From contig NC_134310.1 in the NCBI RefSeq assembly GCF_949628215.1, positions 11,173,401-11,237,400 of the forward strand: a stretch of DNA of 64,000 bases, given 5' to 3'. How positions within the stretch are numbered: the stretch's first letter is position 1; each line of letters starts with the position of its first letter. Both the position numbers and the translations under genes were made by a program. Of this stretch, positions 1 to 10,363 are shown piece after piece. The notes under the pieces were generated by a model, which did not search any database, had not been told where the DNA came from, and saw only the letters and a list, made by a program, of their open reading frames with translations. The stretch is from Phalacrocorax aristotelis. Lineage: Eukaryota > Chordata > Aves > Suliformes > Phalacrocoracidae.

Positions 1-662
1 GGACCTCAAGGGGGCAACCAGAGAGACACCATAAAGACCATTCCATGGGACCCCCTTCAACTGGCCCATCTGCACAAACAATATGGGCGGAAGCCTGGCG
101 AAAGCAAGAGTGAATATCTGTGGCGTGTCTCCTTAACTGGAGGTGATTGCATTATGTTAGATCAAAGCAAAGCCAATGGCTTTTGGGGACCAGGAGTGTT
201 CCTGAATGACGGACCATCCCCTAACACTGAACCACACTCTATTACGTGGCGGAATAGAGTAATAGAGTAGCATATTGGGCAGGCGGCATAGACCCTCGGG
301 ATAGAGAGGAGCCCAGCGCTATAGCAACAAGATCGTTAAGTGAACATCCTACTGCTGTCACAAAATCAGCCTGCCTTCAGGCTATGAATGGCAGGGGTGC
401 ATATGGTAACTGCCCTATCTCTGCCCCTGTAGACCCCCAAGCCATGAGACCACTGATAAGGGGAGCCCCTGCTGTTTTAAAATCCTACCTCATTGCAAAG
501 AGGGATGAAATAAGACAAAGCATAGAACATAACGCTCAGGAGGGTCAGGACAGCCAACCCCGCTTCCGACCCATCCCGACCTGGGCAGATTTGATGCATG
601 GCATTGTAAATCATAGTCAAGAAACGGGGTGGGACGAACCGACACCAGCAGGGCAATCCTGA
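1..662 (+). pseudogene. gag: class I ERV gag fragment, copy 1 (enters from the left edge)
   Basis: This is the C-terminal half of a retroviral Gag of class I (gamma/epsilon-like) type. The reading frame is open from the window edge to the TAG at 268-270 and carries the capsid-type motif SEYLWRVSLTGGD followed by FWGPGVF. A one-base frame change near 250-270 moves the rest into another frame, which stays open to the TGA at 660-662 and includes MRPLIRGAP and SYLIAKRDEIRQ. No CCHC zinc knuckle is visible. The sequence is almost identical to 52771-53432 (I see one substitution, G/A near 636). The matching pol lies at 10858-12010 on the same strand, so this is the left part of one plus-strand provirus split by later insertions. 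Family assignment rests on recognition of the capsid motifs. Confidence 0.75.
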
Positions 663-945
663 GCTGATGCAGACAGCAGATGGATCTGGCAAGTAAAACA
701 GACTCCCCAGAACCCCGGATATTTTCCCTGATCTCATAAAACCCCATGTGAGGTAACGAACCCCCAGAAAAGGCACAATTAACTGTAATAATCAGTAAAT
801 GGATTTTGACAATGCTATGCTTTAAAAACAACAAAGCAAAAAACCTTTAGAAGAGCTGTTTTTTAGAAACATATATTTAGATCTATTTTAGAGATGTATC
901 TAAGTTTGAGGATCAAGAGTTTGTAATACTTGGAAATAATTACCT
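663..945 (+). other. non-coding remnant between gag and the purine tract
   Basis: No sustained reading frame or recognisable motif. It is probably degraded ERV sequence downstream of gag, since it continues directly from the gag stop and is present unchanged in the second copy (53433-53715). Confidence 0.4.
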
Positions 946-1813
946 TATCCCTGTGAGAGAAAGAACAAGAGCGTGAAAGAGGATGCGTACAAAAGTGAGA
1001 GAGAAAAAGAGATAAAAGGATAGGGAGAGAGACGATTCAAAAGATAGCGAGAAAATAAAGATAAAATAGAGAGAGCTGAGGGGGGGCAGAGGTAGGTAAG
1101 GAAAGGTAGAGGGGGTGAGGTAGAGGGGGGTGAAAGAGAGAAAGAGAGAACAAGTGGGAGAAGACATAAGTAAAGAGGGGGGGAGGGAGAGAGGAACAGA
1201 GGGAAGGGGGAGACAGGGAAGGGAGATGGGGAGGGCGAGAGGGATACAGGGGATGGGGGGAGAAAGAGAGAAAAAGAAGAGAAGAGGGCGAAACAGAGGG
1301 GGAAGAGGGGGACGGAGAGAGTGAGAGAGGTGGAGGAAGAGAGAAGGAGAAAGAGGCAGCAAAAGAGTGGGAGAGAGATAAGGGCAGAGGGAAAAGGGAG
1401 AGCAAGGAATAAATAGCAGGGGAGAAAGGTAGGGAGAGAGTGAAAAAAAGATGAGGGAAAAGGAGAAAGAGAGAGGGGACGAGAATAAAAAAGAGAGCAG
1501 GAGAGAGAAAGAGGGAAGGAAAGAGAGATAGAAAAGGAAAAGAGAAGGAGAGAGGGGGGAGGGAGAGGGGAGGGGGAAGGGAGAGACAGAGGAGAGGGAG
1601 AGAGAAGTGGGTAGGCGAGACCAAAAAATTTGGGGTGGGGGGAGGTGGGGAGGAAACCAAGAAGGTGGAGAGAGAGCTAGGTGGGGTAGCACAGAGAGGG
1701 AGGGGGTCTAAGACCAAGACAGAGGGAGACTGAGAGTGTGTGATTGTGACCGGGGGGGTGGTGGTGGGGGGGTGGTGTCCAAGTCGGGGGGGGGGGGGGG
1801 AGGGGGAGGGGAG
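946..1813 (+). repeat. purine-only low-complexity tract (GA-rich), ending in a poly-G run
   Basis: About 870 bp in which the plus strand is nearly all A and G (GAGAGA, GGGAGA, AAAGAGA units without a fixed period). It ends in an uninterrupted G run at about 1786-1800, followed by more G-rich sequence. The extreme strand bias creates long Ser/Pro/Leu-rich open frames on the minus strand that are not genes. Copy 2 is 53716-54584 and differs by one G in the G run. Confidence 0.9.
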
Positions 1814-2242
1814 TGGCCTGGTTTCAGCTGGGATAGAGTTAATTTTCTTCATAGTAGCTAGTATGGGGCTATGTTTTGGATTTGTGCTAAAAACAGTGTT
1901 GATAATGTGGAGATGTTTTAGTTGTTGCTAAGTAGTGCTCACACTAGTCAAGGACTTCTCTAGCTTCCCATGCTCCCATGGGAAGGTGGGACAGGATGCA
2001 GCCGGGACAGCTGACCATAGGGATATTCCGTACCATATGACATCATGCTCAGTATATAAAGCTGGGGGAAGAAGAAGGAAGGGGGGAACGTTTGCAGTGA
2101 TGGAGTTTGTCTTCCCAAGTAACCATTACATGTGATGGAGCCCTGCTTTCCTGGAGGTTGCTGAACACCTGCCTGCCGATGGGAAGTAATGAATGAATTG
2201 CTTGTTTTGCTTTGCTTGCATGCACGGCTTTTGCTTTACCTA
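1814..2242 (+). repeat. 5' LTR, family L1, truncated after the U3/R part
   Basis: Begins TGGCCTGGTTTCAGCTGGG (canonical TGTCCTGG in other copies), with a TATA box (TATATAAAG at about 2053). It matches the full L1 LTR at 3055-3600 up to CTTTACCTA and then jumps into the internal repeats, so the poly(A)/U5 part is missing. Confidence 0.85.
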
Positions 2243-2590
2243 GAAGCATCAGTGGCTGTGCATGAGGTCATGCTGGATCACCTCAAAGCGTGTGGCCATG
2301 GATAAGCCCACAACAGAGCAGATACACCCCTGGAGGTATTGCAGCCATGGGTAAGGCCATGTTGGATCAGGTATATCTCTGAAAGCATTGAGGCCCATAG
2401 AGAAGGCCACGCTGGAACGGGTGCACCTCAAAGCAACTGTGGTGGTGGATAAGTCTATGCCACAGCAGGTGTACCCCTGGAGAGACTGTGGCTCATGTAT
2501 AAGGCTCCGCTTGGAGCAGGTACAACCCTAAGGGACTGTAGTCTGTGGATAAGTCCAAGATGGAGCAGGGGCAAGGGGAGGAGTTTACTG
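2243..2590 (+). repeat. tandem repeats of about 50 bp inside the non-autonomous element
   Basis: About six degenerate units of 48-50 bp, each of the pattern GGATAAG..CA....GGAGCAGG followed by TACACCCCTGGAG and a CTGTGGCCCAT-like end. Similar units occur at 22330-22790 and inside the LTR at 12186-13228. Copy 2 is 55014-55361. Confidence 0.85.
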
Positions 2591-3038
2591 CAATGTTAAA
2601 CCCTATGGACTGGTCCAAAGGGACCAGGGGTGGAGATTGTAATGGAAACACGTATAAATTGTTGTAACCCATGATTTGAGTTACATGTCATAGGAATTAC
2701 TACAGCAGGAACCACCTGAACCAATGGAGGACAAGCCTTACAAGAAGCAGTGCAAGTGCAGCAGCAACCCAACCTGAGCTGGCTTTGGTGCCCAGTAACT
2801 CCATGCAACACACAACCTCTCCTGCCCTGAGTCACCACCATAAGAGATGGAGCCCAAAGTCACAGACTTAATGAACTCAGTGGACATTTTGTGGACATAT
2901 GTGGACATTTTAAAGGTATTTTACAGGGGCGGTCCATAGACTAAGGGAATCTGTGTATTTTATTATATCAAAGGATGGGAAGGGGGGTGGTGATTAATGA
3001 GGTTGTATTGCATAGCGTGGGACCTGAGCGTGGTATGG

Positions 3039-3054
3039 AATAAAGGGTGGATAC
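3039..3054 (+). other. polypurine tract of the non-autonomous element
   Basis: AATAAAGGGTGGATAC immediately precedes the 3' LTR start TGTCCTGG. This is the position and composition of a retroviral plus-strand primer; the equivalent tract is present in the related elements. Confidence 0.8.
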
Positions 3055-3600
3055 TGTCCTGGTTTCGGCTGGGATAGAGTTAATTTTCTTCGTAGTAGCT
3101 ATTAAGTTGATAATGCAGAGATGTTTTAGTTGTTGCTAAGTAGTGTTTACACTAGTCAAGGACTTTTCCAGCTTCCCATGCTCTGCTGGGGGCACAAGAA
3201 GCTGGGAGGGGACACAGCCAGGACAGCTGACCCCAACTGACCAATGGGATATTCCATATCATATGACATCATGCTCAGTATATAAAGCTCAGGGGAGAAG
3301 AAGGAAGGGGGGGACATTCAGAGTGATGGCGTTTGTCTTCCCAAGTAACCGTTACGCTTCATGGAGCCCTGCTTTCCTGGAGATGGCTGAACACCTGCCT
3401 GCGGATGGGAAGTAGTGAATGAATTCCTTGTTTTGCTTTGCTTCCGCGCACAGCTTTTGCTTTACCTATTAAACTGTCTTTATCTCAACACATGAGTTTT
3501 CTCACTTTTACTCTTCTGATTCTCTCCCCCATCCCACTGGAGGGGGAGTGAATGAGCAGCTCTGTGGTGCTTAGTTGCTGGCTGAGGTTAAACCACAACA
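3055..3600 (+). repeat. 3' LTR, family L1
   Basis: Runs from TGTCCTGGTTTCGGCTGGG to AAACCACAACA. It has a TATA box (TATATAAAG, about 3279) and an ATTAAA-type signal near 3470. It lacks about 35 bp that the 5' LTR has after the TAGTAGCT motif. Confidence 0.9.
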
Positions 3601-4261
3601 GGCATGCAGCAAGAGACGGGCCCCTAGAGTGAGATGGAGACCAGCATGATGAAAGAGAGACACACAACTAGTGAGAGAGAGACAAGAAGAGAGACACCAG
3701 ACAAGCGCCAAGAGAAATAAAATGAGACAAACGCAAGGCAGACACATAACGAGAGATGAGAGATGAGGCGCAAGAGACAGACACGAGAGACGCTATGAGA
3801 GAGAGAGGGCAAGAGACACAAGACAGACATCACAAGTGAGCAACAGGAGGGAGAGAGATGAGAGACAGACGCACAGCTAGAGAGAGACACAGGAGCCAAC
3901 AGGACAGGCCCAATGAGAGAACGAGGCGAGAGAGACGAGACAGACGAATCAAGAGCCAGAAAGATGAGACTGAAAGAACATGAGACAGACACAGACACAC
4001 AATGAGACAGACACACACGAGATACACAGACACGAGAGACACAATGAGAGACAGACACAGACACCAGAAGACAGAGAGACAGACACAGGAGAGAGGCAGA
4101 AAGGCACGAGGGATGGGCACAGACACACAACTAGAGAGAGAGAGACAGAATGAGAGATGTGCAAGAGACAAGAGACAGCCAGAACTAGAGAGAGAGAAAG
4201 AAGAGACAGACAGCCAATGAGAGACAGACTGCCAAACACACGTACACACTGAGAGAGACAG
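3601..4261 (+). repeat. purine-rich CAGA/GAGA low-complexity tract
   Basis: About 660 bp of irregular AGAGACAGACACA units, mostly purine with scattered C. Copy 2 (56381-57022) is 19 bp shorter near 4010 and has one visible substitution (near 3769). The minus-strand open frames here are compositional artefacts. Confidence 0.9.
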
Positions 4262-4387
4262 CTAGTAAAATCGGTCCTTAACTTGCCTTTGATTAGCTGA
4301 TTAAATTAAAGAGGTCTATGGGAAAGGAATCCCTCAGGCTTTTATCATCCCATCTTCCCATTTAAAGGGCTCTCCATTTGTTTCTGC
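4262..4387 (+). pseudogene. pol: probable fragment of class I ERV pol, left of ERV-A
   Basis: The last codons before ERV-A read SPFV in the frame that continues on the far side of ERV-A (10858) as TPILPIKKPHSQEYR. This matches the class I reverse-transcriptase N-terminus pattern SPxNTPILPxKKP. ERV-A therefore seems to have landed inside the RT coding region. The part upstream of about 4310 shows no clear homology. Confidence 0.5.
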
Positions 4388-4864
4388 TGTCACGGTTTAG
4401 CCGGCAGCTCAGCCCCACAGAGTCGCTCGCTCACTCCCCCACCGATAGATGGGGGAGAGAATCAGAAGGGTAACGCTCGTGGGTTGAGATAAGAACAGTT
4501 TAATAATTAAAAGAAACAACAGAAATGCAATGCAAAGGAGAACAATGACAGGTGTGAAACCCGGGGGGAGGGGGGGAAGGGAATGAACCGCCGAAACAAA
4601 CCGCACACGACGCAGCCGCTCACCACCCGCCAACCCGACACCACAACTCCTCCAAGCTGCAAACTGTCCCCCCCCTTAATATACTGGTCATGGTGTCACA
4701 TGGTATGGAGTGAACATCCCATTGGCCAGTCGGGGTCAGCCGCCCCCGCCATGGCCCTGCCCCTCCCAGCCTCCCGCCAACATGGCAGAGCGCAGGAAGC
4801 TGGAAAGGTAGCCGACCCCCCCACGGTGAGGAGAATTAACCCCTTCTCAGCCAAAACCAGCACA
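4388..4864 (-). repeat. 3' LTR of ERV-A, family L2
   Basis: On the minus strand it runs TGTGCTGGTTTTGGCTGAG to ACCGTGACA (477 bp). A TATA-like CAGTATATTAAG lies near 4685 and a poly(A)-type TTAATTATTAAA near 4505. The first ~115 bp (plus-strand left end) are identical to 57149 onward; differences begin after about 4500. Confidence 0.92.
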
Positions 4865-4877
4865 TTCTCCACCCCTT
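4865..4877 (-). other. polypurine tract of ERV-A
   Basis: On the minus strand AAGGGGTGGAGAA directly precedes the 3' LTR start TGTGCTGG. Confidence 0.85.
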
Positions 4878-5285
4878 ATTCCATACCATTTACACCATGC
4901 CCAGGTCCCATACCATCCAATACAACCTTACCAACCACCACCCCTCCCCTTCCCATCCTTTAATATAATACACAGACATCATTCCCTTAGTCTATGGACC
5001 TTCCCTGTAAAATGTCCACTAAAATGTCCATTGAGTTCACCCAGTCCGTGACTCTGGGCTGCATCTGTCGTATCAGTCTTTCAGGGCAGGACAGATGGTG
5101 TGTATGGCATTGGGTTGCTGCATACCAAGTCAGTCACCATTCCATCACTGCTGTACTTTGCTTGTTTCACAGTTTATTTTCTATGGTTTGGGAGGCTTGT
5201 ACTCTGATATCATTGATACAACACAGAGTTGACACAAAATATTATATAGCAGTACGCATTGTGCCATTCAGTTCATTGACTGTTT
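4878..5285 (-). other. ERV-A non-coding tail between integrase and polypurine tract
   Basis: No open frame of note and no env similarity. It is homologous to the tails of the non-autonomous elements (about 2690-3040 and 22860-23250) and of ERV-D (28860-29150), which shows these elements share a 3' region. Confidence 0.75.
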
Positions 5286-7133
5286 TCACCCAAAATCAAA
5301 TCCCCTAGAGGCACACATTGGACTTCTCCATCCTCCCGCATCACCCACCAAGTGCACCCAGGTCCTCAAGCAAAAGCAATCCCACAAATGAGTTTGTTTT
5401 TGCCTGAGGCAGGAAGAACCCAGACTGTTTTCCCCAGCATACTTTTTACATGCACTACATGTTCTGACTGGGCAGGGCCAGCTCGATTGGCAGATCCCCT
5501 CGTGTTGACTAACCACGTGGGTTTTGTTAAATGTGTATCCCAGTGCTTGAATGTTCCACCCCCCATTGCTCTCAGTGTAGTCTTCAACAGTCTACTGTAC
5601 CGTTCAATTTCCCCAGAGGCTGGTGCATGATAGGGGATGTGATACACCCACTCAATACCATGCTCTTTGGCCTAGGTGTCTATGAGGTTATTTCAGAAAT
5701 GAGTCCCGTTGTCTGACTCAATTCTCTCTGGGGTGCCATGTCGCCACAGGACTTGTTTTTCGAGACCCAGGATAGTGTTCCCGGCAGTGGCGTGGGGGAC
5801 AGGATATGTTTCCAGCCAGCCGGTCGTTGTTTCTACCATTGTAAGCACATGGTGCTTGCCTTGACGGGTTTGTGGGAGTGTGATATAGTCAATTTGCCAG
5901 GCCTCCCCATATTTATATTTCAGCCATCGTCCCCCATACCACAGAGGCTTTACCCGCTTCGCTTGCTTGATTGCAGCGCATGTTTCACATTCAAGGATAG
6001 CCTGTGCAATAGCGACCATGGTCAAGCCCACCCCTCGATCACGAGCACACCTGTATGTTGCATCTCTCCCTTGATGGCCTGAGGTGTCATGGGCCCACCG
6101 AGCTAGAAATAGTTCACCATTATGTTGCCAGACCAGATCCACCTCAGCCACTTCAATCCTGGCAGCCTGATCTACCTGCTGGTTGTTCCGATGTTCTTCA
6201 GTGGCCTGACTCTTGGGGACGTGAGCATCCACATGCCGTACCTTTACAACCAGGTTCTCTACCTGGGCAGCAATATCTTGCCACAATGTGACAGCCCAGA
6301 TGGGTTTGCCTCTGCGCTGCCAGTTGCTCTGCTTCCACTGCTGCAGCCAGCCCCACATGGTGTTTGCCACCATCCAGGAGTCAGAATAAAGATAGAGCAC
6401 TGGCCACTTTTCCCGTTCAGCAATGTCTAAGGACAGCTGGATGGCCTTTACCTCTGCAAACTGGCTCGATTCACCTTCTCCTTCAGCAGTTTCTGTGACT
6501 TGTCGTATAAAACTCCATACAGCAGCCTTCCACCTCACGTGCTTTCCCACAAGGTGACAGGACCCATCAGTGAACAGGGCATATTGCTTCTCATTTTCTG
6601 GCAGTTTGTTGTACAGTGGGGCTTCTTCAGCACGTGTCACCTCCTCCTCTGGTGATAATCCAAAATCGTTGCCTTCTGGCCAGTCCATAATCACTTCCAA
6701 GATTCCTGGGCGACTGGGGTTTCCTACTCGAGCCCGCTGGGTGATCAGTGCAACCCATTTGCTCCATGTAGCATCATTTGTATGGTGTGTAGAGGGGACG
6801 TTTCCTTTGAACATCCAGCCCAGCACCAGCAGTCAGGGTGCCAGGAGCAGCTATGCTTCAGTACCAACCACTTCTGAAGCAGCTCGAACCCCTTCGTATG
6901 CTGCCAATGTCTCTTTTTCAGTTGGAGTATAGTGGGCTTCAGACCCTCTGTATCCCCGACTCTAAAATCCTAGGGGTCGACCCCGGGTCTCCCCAGGTGC
7001 TTTCTGCCAGAGTCTCCATGTAGGGCCATTCTCCCCGGCTGCAGTGTAGAGCACATTTTTTACATCTTGTCCTGCCCGGACTGGCCCAAGGGCTACTGCA
7101 TGGACTATTTCTCGTTTAATCTGTTCAAAGATT
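5286..7133 (-). pseudogene. pol: ERV-A pol, RNase H and integrase part
   Basis: Downstream half of Pol, in several open pieces. The longest (5693-6826) has an RNase H segment with the ALFTDGSCH motif and then integrase: zinc-binding HDTSGHQG and CETCAAIK (HHCC type), catalytic Asp in QIDYI, and second Asp in SDNGTHF. The frame then stops at 5693-5695 where copy 2 (58404-58832) has an arginine codon, a CGA to TGA type change. The third catalytic residue (Glu in SGEIERY) and the C-terminal domain follow at 5366-5647 and on to about 5286 across more stops. The enzyme would cleave the RNA of hybrids and insert viral DNA, but this copy cannot make it. Confidence 0.9.
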
Positions 7134-8452
7134 TGTCATTGCTCAGAGCCCCATTTGAAATCATTCTTCTTCCAGGTCACCTGATAGAGAGGGCTCACGA
7201 TCAGACTGTAATTTGGAATATGCATTCTCCAAAAACCCACAATGCCCAAGAAAGCTTGTATTTCCTTTTTGCTAGTTGCTCGAGATATGGCTGCTATTTT
7301 GTTGATCACATCCATTGGAATCTGACGACGACCATCTTGCCATTTGATTCTTAAGAACTGGATCTCTTGTGCAGGTCCCTTCACCTTCCTTTGTTTTATG
7401 GCAAAACCATCTTTCAGAAGGATTTGGACTATTTTCTCCCCTTTATCAAAAACTTCTTCCGCTGTGTTGCCCCACACGATGATGTCATCAATGTATTGAA
7501 GGTGTTCTGGAGCTTCTCCCTGTTCCAGTACAGTCTGAATCAGTACATGGTAAATGGTAGGACTGTGTTTCCACCCCTGGGGCAGTCGATTCCAGGTGTA
7601 CTGGATGCCCCTCCATGTGAAAGCAAACTGTGGCCTGCACTCTGCTGCCAGAGGGATTGAGAAGAATTCATTAGCAATATCAGTCGTGGCATACCACTTG
7701 GCTGCCTTGGACTCCAGTTCGTATTGAAGTTCTAGCGTGTCTGGCACAGCAGCACTCAACGGCCGAGTGACTTCATTCAGGCCATGATAGTCTACTGTTA
7801 GTCTCCACTCTCCATTAGACTTCCGCACTGGCCATATGGAACTGTTAAAGGGTGAGTGGGTCTTAGTGATGACTCCTTGGCTCCTCAGTTGGTGAATGAG
7901 TTCATGGATGGGGATCAGAGAGTCTCGGTTGTTGCGATATTGCCGCCAGTGCACTGTTCTGGAGGTGATTGGCACCTGTTGTTCTTCGACCTTCAGCAAC
8001 CCCACCACAGAAGGGTCCTTCGAGAGACCGGGCAAGGTAGACAGCTGTTTAGTTTCCTCCGTCTCCAAGGCAGCTACACCAAAAGCCCACTTGTAGCCTT
8101 TTGGGTCCTTGAAATACCCTCTCCTGAGGTAGTCTATGCCAAGGATGCACGGAGCCTCTGGGCCAGTCACAATGGGGTGCTTCTGCCACTCATTCCCGGT
8201 TAGGCTCACTTCGGCCTCCAATACAGTTAGCTCTTGGGATCCCCCTGTCACTCCAGCAATGCTGATGGGTTCTGCCCCTATATACTTTGATGGTATTAAG
8301 GTGCACTGTGCACCAGTGTCCACTAAAGCTTTATACTCCTGTGGGTCGGCCGTGCCAGGCCATCGGATCCACACAGTCCAGTAAGCCCGGTTATCCCTTT
8401 CCTCCACCTGGCTGGAGGCAGGGCCCCTTCTAGTCCTGATCATGGCAGTCAC
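7134..8452 (-). pseudogene. pol: ERV-A pol, protease and reverse transcriptase part
   Basis: A 438-codon open frame begins with an aspartic protease (active-site ALVDTGAQCTLIPS, residues ~43-56; flap/second motif ILGIDYLRRGYF). Reverse transcriptase follows, with LPQGWKHSP, the polymerase motif YIDDIIVWG and a thumb region ending KKNDFKWGSEQ. A TGA at 7134-7136 stands where related copies have a glutamine codon. The start of the frame overlaps the end of the gag frame (8430-8660), so protease-pol was probably expressed by ribosomal frameshifting. Protease lies in the pol frame ahead of RT, with no dUTPase. Confidence 0.92.
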
Positions 8453-10298
8453 AACTCACTTCCTGTAAATGTGAATCAGGAGTCCCTCTATTACACTTAG
8501 AAATAAAATCAGCACTTCTACTCCTCTGTCTGGGGACTTGCTCACTGGAAACTGGAGCAGCAGCTTTCCTGGAAGAGCCTCCCTGAGTGACTGTTCTTCC
8601 TTGCAGTTCATGTACTCGTGCCTGTAGGTTCGAGGTAGGCTTGCCATCCCACCTCATCATGTCCTCTCCATGGTCACGCAGGTAGAATCATAGGGTGGCC
8701 CGTGGTGTGTATCCCCTCCTTTGAGCCAAAGGACGCTTATTCCTAACAGCTGAGGCACTGCTCTGTCGAGGTGGGGAGTAGGACAGATCTTCTTTGAGTT
8801 GCTGGACCTCTTGGGATAGTTTCTCCACAGCAGAGACGAGCGAGGAAGAGATATTTGTTTCATAATCCCGGAGTCTATCAATCAACTCAGCCACCGTTGG
8901 TGTCTCGTCATCTTTCCAGGACATTACTTCCAATGAGTTTGCATACGAAGATGGTGCACTCCGTGCACACTTCCGCCACATGGGTCGTGTGCACTCGGCT
9001 TCATCTGGATCTTTGGATGACCGTTTATCATCCAGGTCACCATAAATCACCTCAAGCACAGCTAATTCCCTTAGATACTGGATGCCTTTCTCCATAGTTG
9101 TCTATTTTCCTGGGCGATATGTAACATCTTCTTTAAAGGGATACCTTTCCTTCACTCCAGACAGGAGTCACCTCCAGAGGCTGAGGGCTTGTGGTTTTTT
9201 CCCAATTGCTTTGTCAACGCCCCCTTCCCCAGAAAGGGATCCCAGTTTTTTGGCTTCTTTTTCCTCTAGTTCCAGGCTACTGGCCCCATTATCCCAGCAT
9301 GAGAGCAGCCAGGTGACAATGTGCTCACCTAAACGATGGCTGAAATCTTTTTGCATATCTTGCAACTCACTCAAGGACAGGGATCAGGTGGTCTCTATTT
9401 CATTTATGACTTCTTCCTCCTCTCCCCGTTATGGCCCTGCTTCTTCATCATCCCGTTCTAAACGAGTTGACATCCGCTTCCAATATTTCGTCTTGTGTAT
9501 GGGGGCAACTGATACTGGTACGGGTTTATTTTCTGAGCCATCTCCAGTACTTGTTGTGGGGGTTTGAGTGGCTGCAGTGCCTGTCCTCAGGGCTGGATTG
9601 TCTACAGTGCCAGTCACTTTGCATTTAAATCCAGAGACCTTCTCTTCCCCCTGGGGGCACTGAATACTGTGGAGCAGGGCTCAGTATGCATGGGCCATGC
9701 CCCAGCACATTGCAGTTATCTGTGTCTCTCTGGAGTTCACAGCATAACAACATTCTTTCTCCAAATGTTCTACTAGTTTTTCAGGATTCTGCGCTTGTGC
9801 AGGGGTGAAACGCCAAAACACTGGGGGTGCCCACTGCCCTAGGTATTTGCCCATGCTATCCCAAATGCCCTGCCACTCGTAACTATCAAGCCTCGGGGCA
9901 GATTTCTGGGTGATATTCTGAAGTTGCTTAGTCAAAACCAAAACAACGTGCCCAAAAACTAACAATAAGTGCACCTTAACCACCCAAGGATGTTCAAGAT
10001 ACAAAAAAGTTGTTTTAACAAAGGCACAGACATCATAGAACAAAGTTGCAAAGATACCATTCTGTATTTCCTCCATATAAAATCTCTCAGAGGAGGAGGT
10101 ATAATTGCTGATCACCTCAGCAAGGTGGTATCCAAAGTACAGTAACAGTTTCAGCAAAAACCCCAAATACCAGATAAAGCTGAAAACGAGTGTTTGTATA
10201 ACAAATCTTGTAGGCAAAACGTTACTAATCACAGCAGAACACAGCAGACTCAACAAACCAACACCGACCTTTAACACCAACTGCAAAAAGGACAACAT
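8430..10298 (-). pseudogene. gag: ERV-A gag with hydrophobic N-terminus
   Basis: The region between primer binding site and protease holds Gag in at least four frames. The first open stretch (ATG at 10298-10296, stop 9681) starts MLSFLQLVLKVGVG and has three or four long hydrophobic segments (about residues 5-24, 32-60, 80-100, 105-125). A capsid-like part (TPAQAQNPEKLVEHL) follows. Later pieces (9168-9374, 8688-9095) carry capsid-like WLLSCWDNGASSLELE and YLRELAVLEVIYGD. The C-terminal piece (8430-8660) is basic but has no CCHC knuckle. I did not find a myristoylation-type start. Stops and frameshifts make it non-functional. The same hydrophobic start occurs in ERV-C (33657-33956). Confidence 0.8.
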
Positions 10299-10338
10299 GG
10301 GGCTGTGACCAGCAGCTGTTATTATCTCCAACCCTTGA

Positions 10339-10356
10339 GCCCCACGTTGGGCGCCA
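10339..10356 (-). other. primer binding site, tRNA-Lys(1,2) type
   Basis: On the minus strand TGGCGCCCAACGTGGGGC, the classic 18-nt tRNA-Lys(1,2) site. It sits 7 nt after the end of the 5' LTR rather than the usual 0-3. Confidence 0.9.
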
Positions 10357-10363
10357 AAAAGAC

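Larger units (their letters stand above)
1814..3600 (+). mobile_element. non-autonomous ERVL-like LTR element (copy 1), no gag-pol
   Basis: Order: truncated 5' LTR (1814-2242), about 50-bp tandem repeats (2243-2590), a 460-bp non-coding tail, polypurine tract and full 3' LTR (3055-3600). The tail (about 2690-3054) is homologous to the sequence between integrase and 3' LTR of ERV-A (4878-5285, opposite strand), which places the element in the same group. Coding capacity is absent, so it would need proteins in trans. The related element at 21843-23815 has the same plan and preserves a primer binding site. It sits between two purine-rich tracts, and no clean target duplication is visible. Confidence 0.85.

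Noticed and set aside
940..1852. 250- and 271-codon Ser/Pro/Leu-rich open frames on the minus strand
   Set aside because: They are complements of a purine-only tract, which rarely forms stops; no domain, and two frames are open at once. Same for 53710-54487.
3624..4249. Leu/Ser/Cys/Val-rich minus-strand open frames
   Set aside because: Product of the CAGA/GAGA repeat; several frames open in parallel, and copy 2 changes length by 19 bp without frame conservation.
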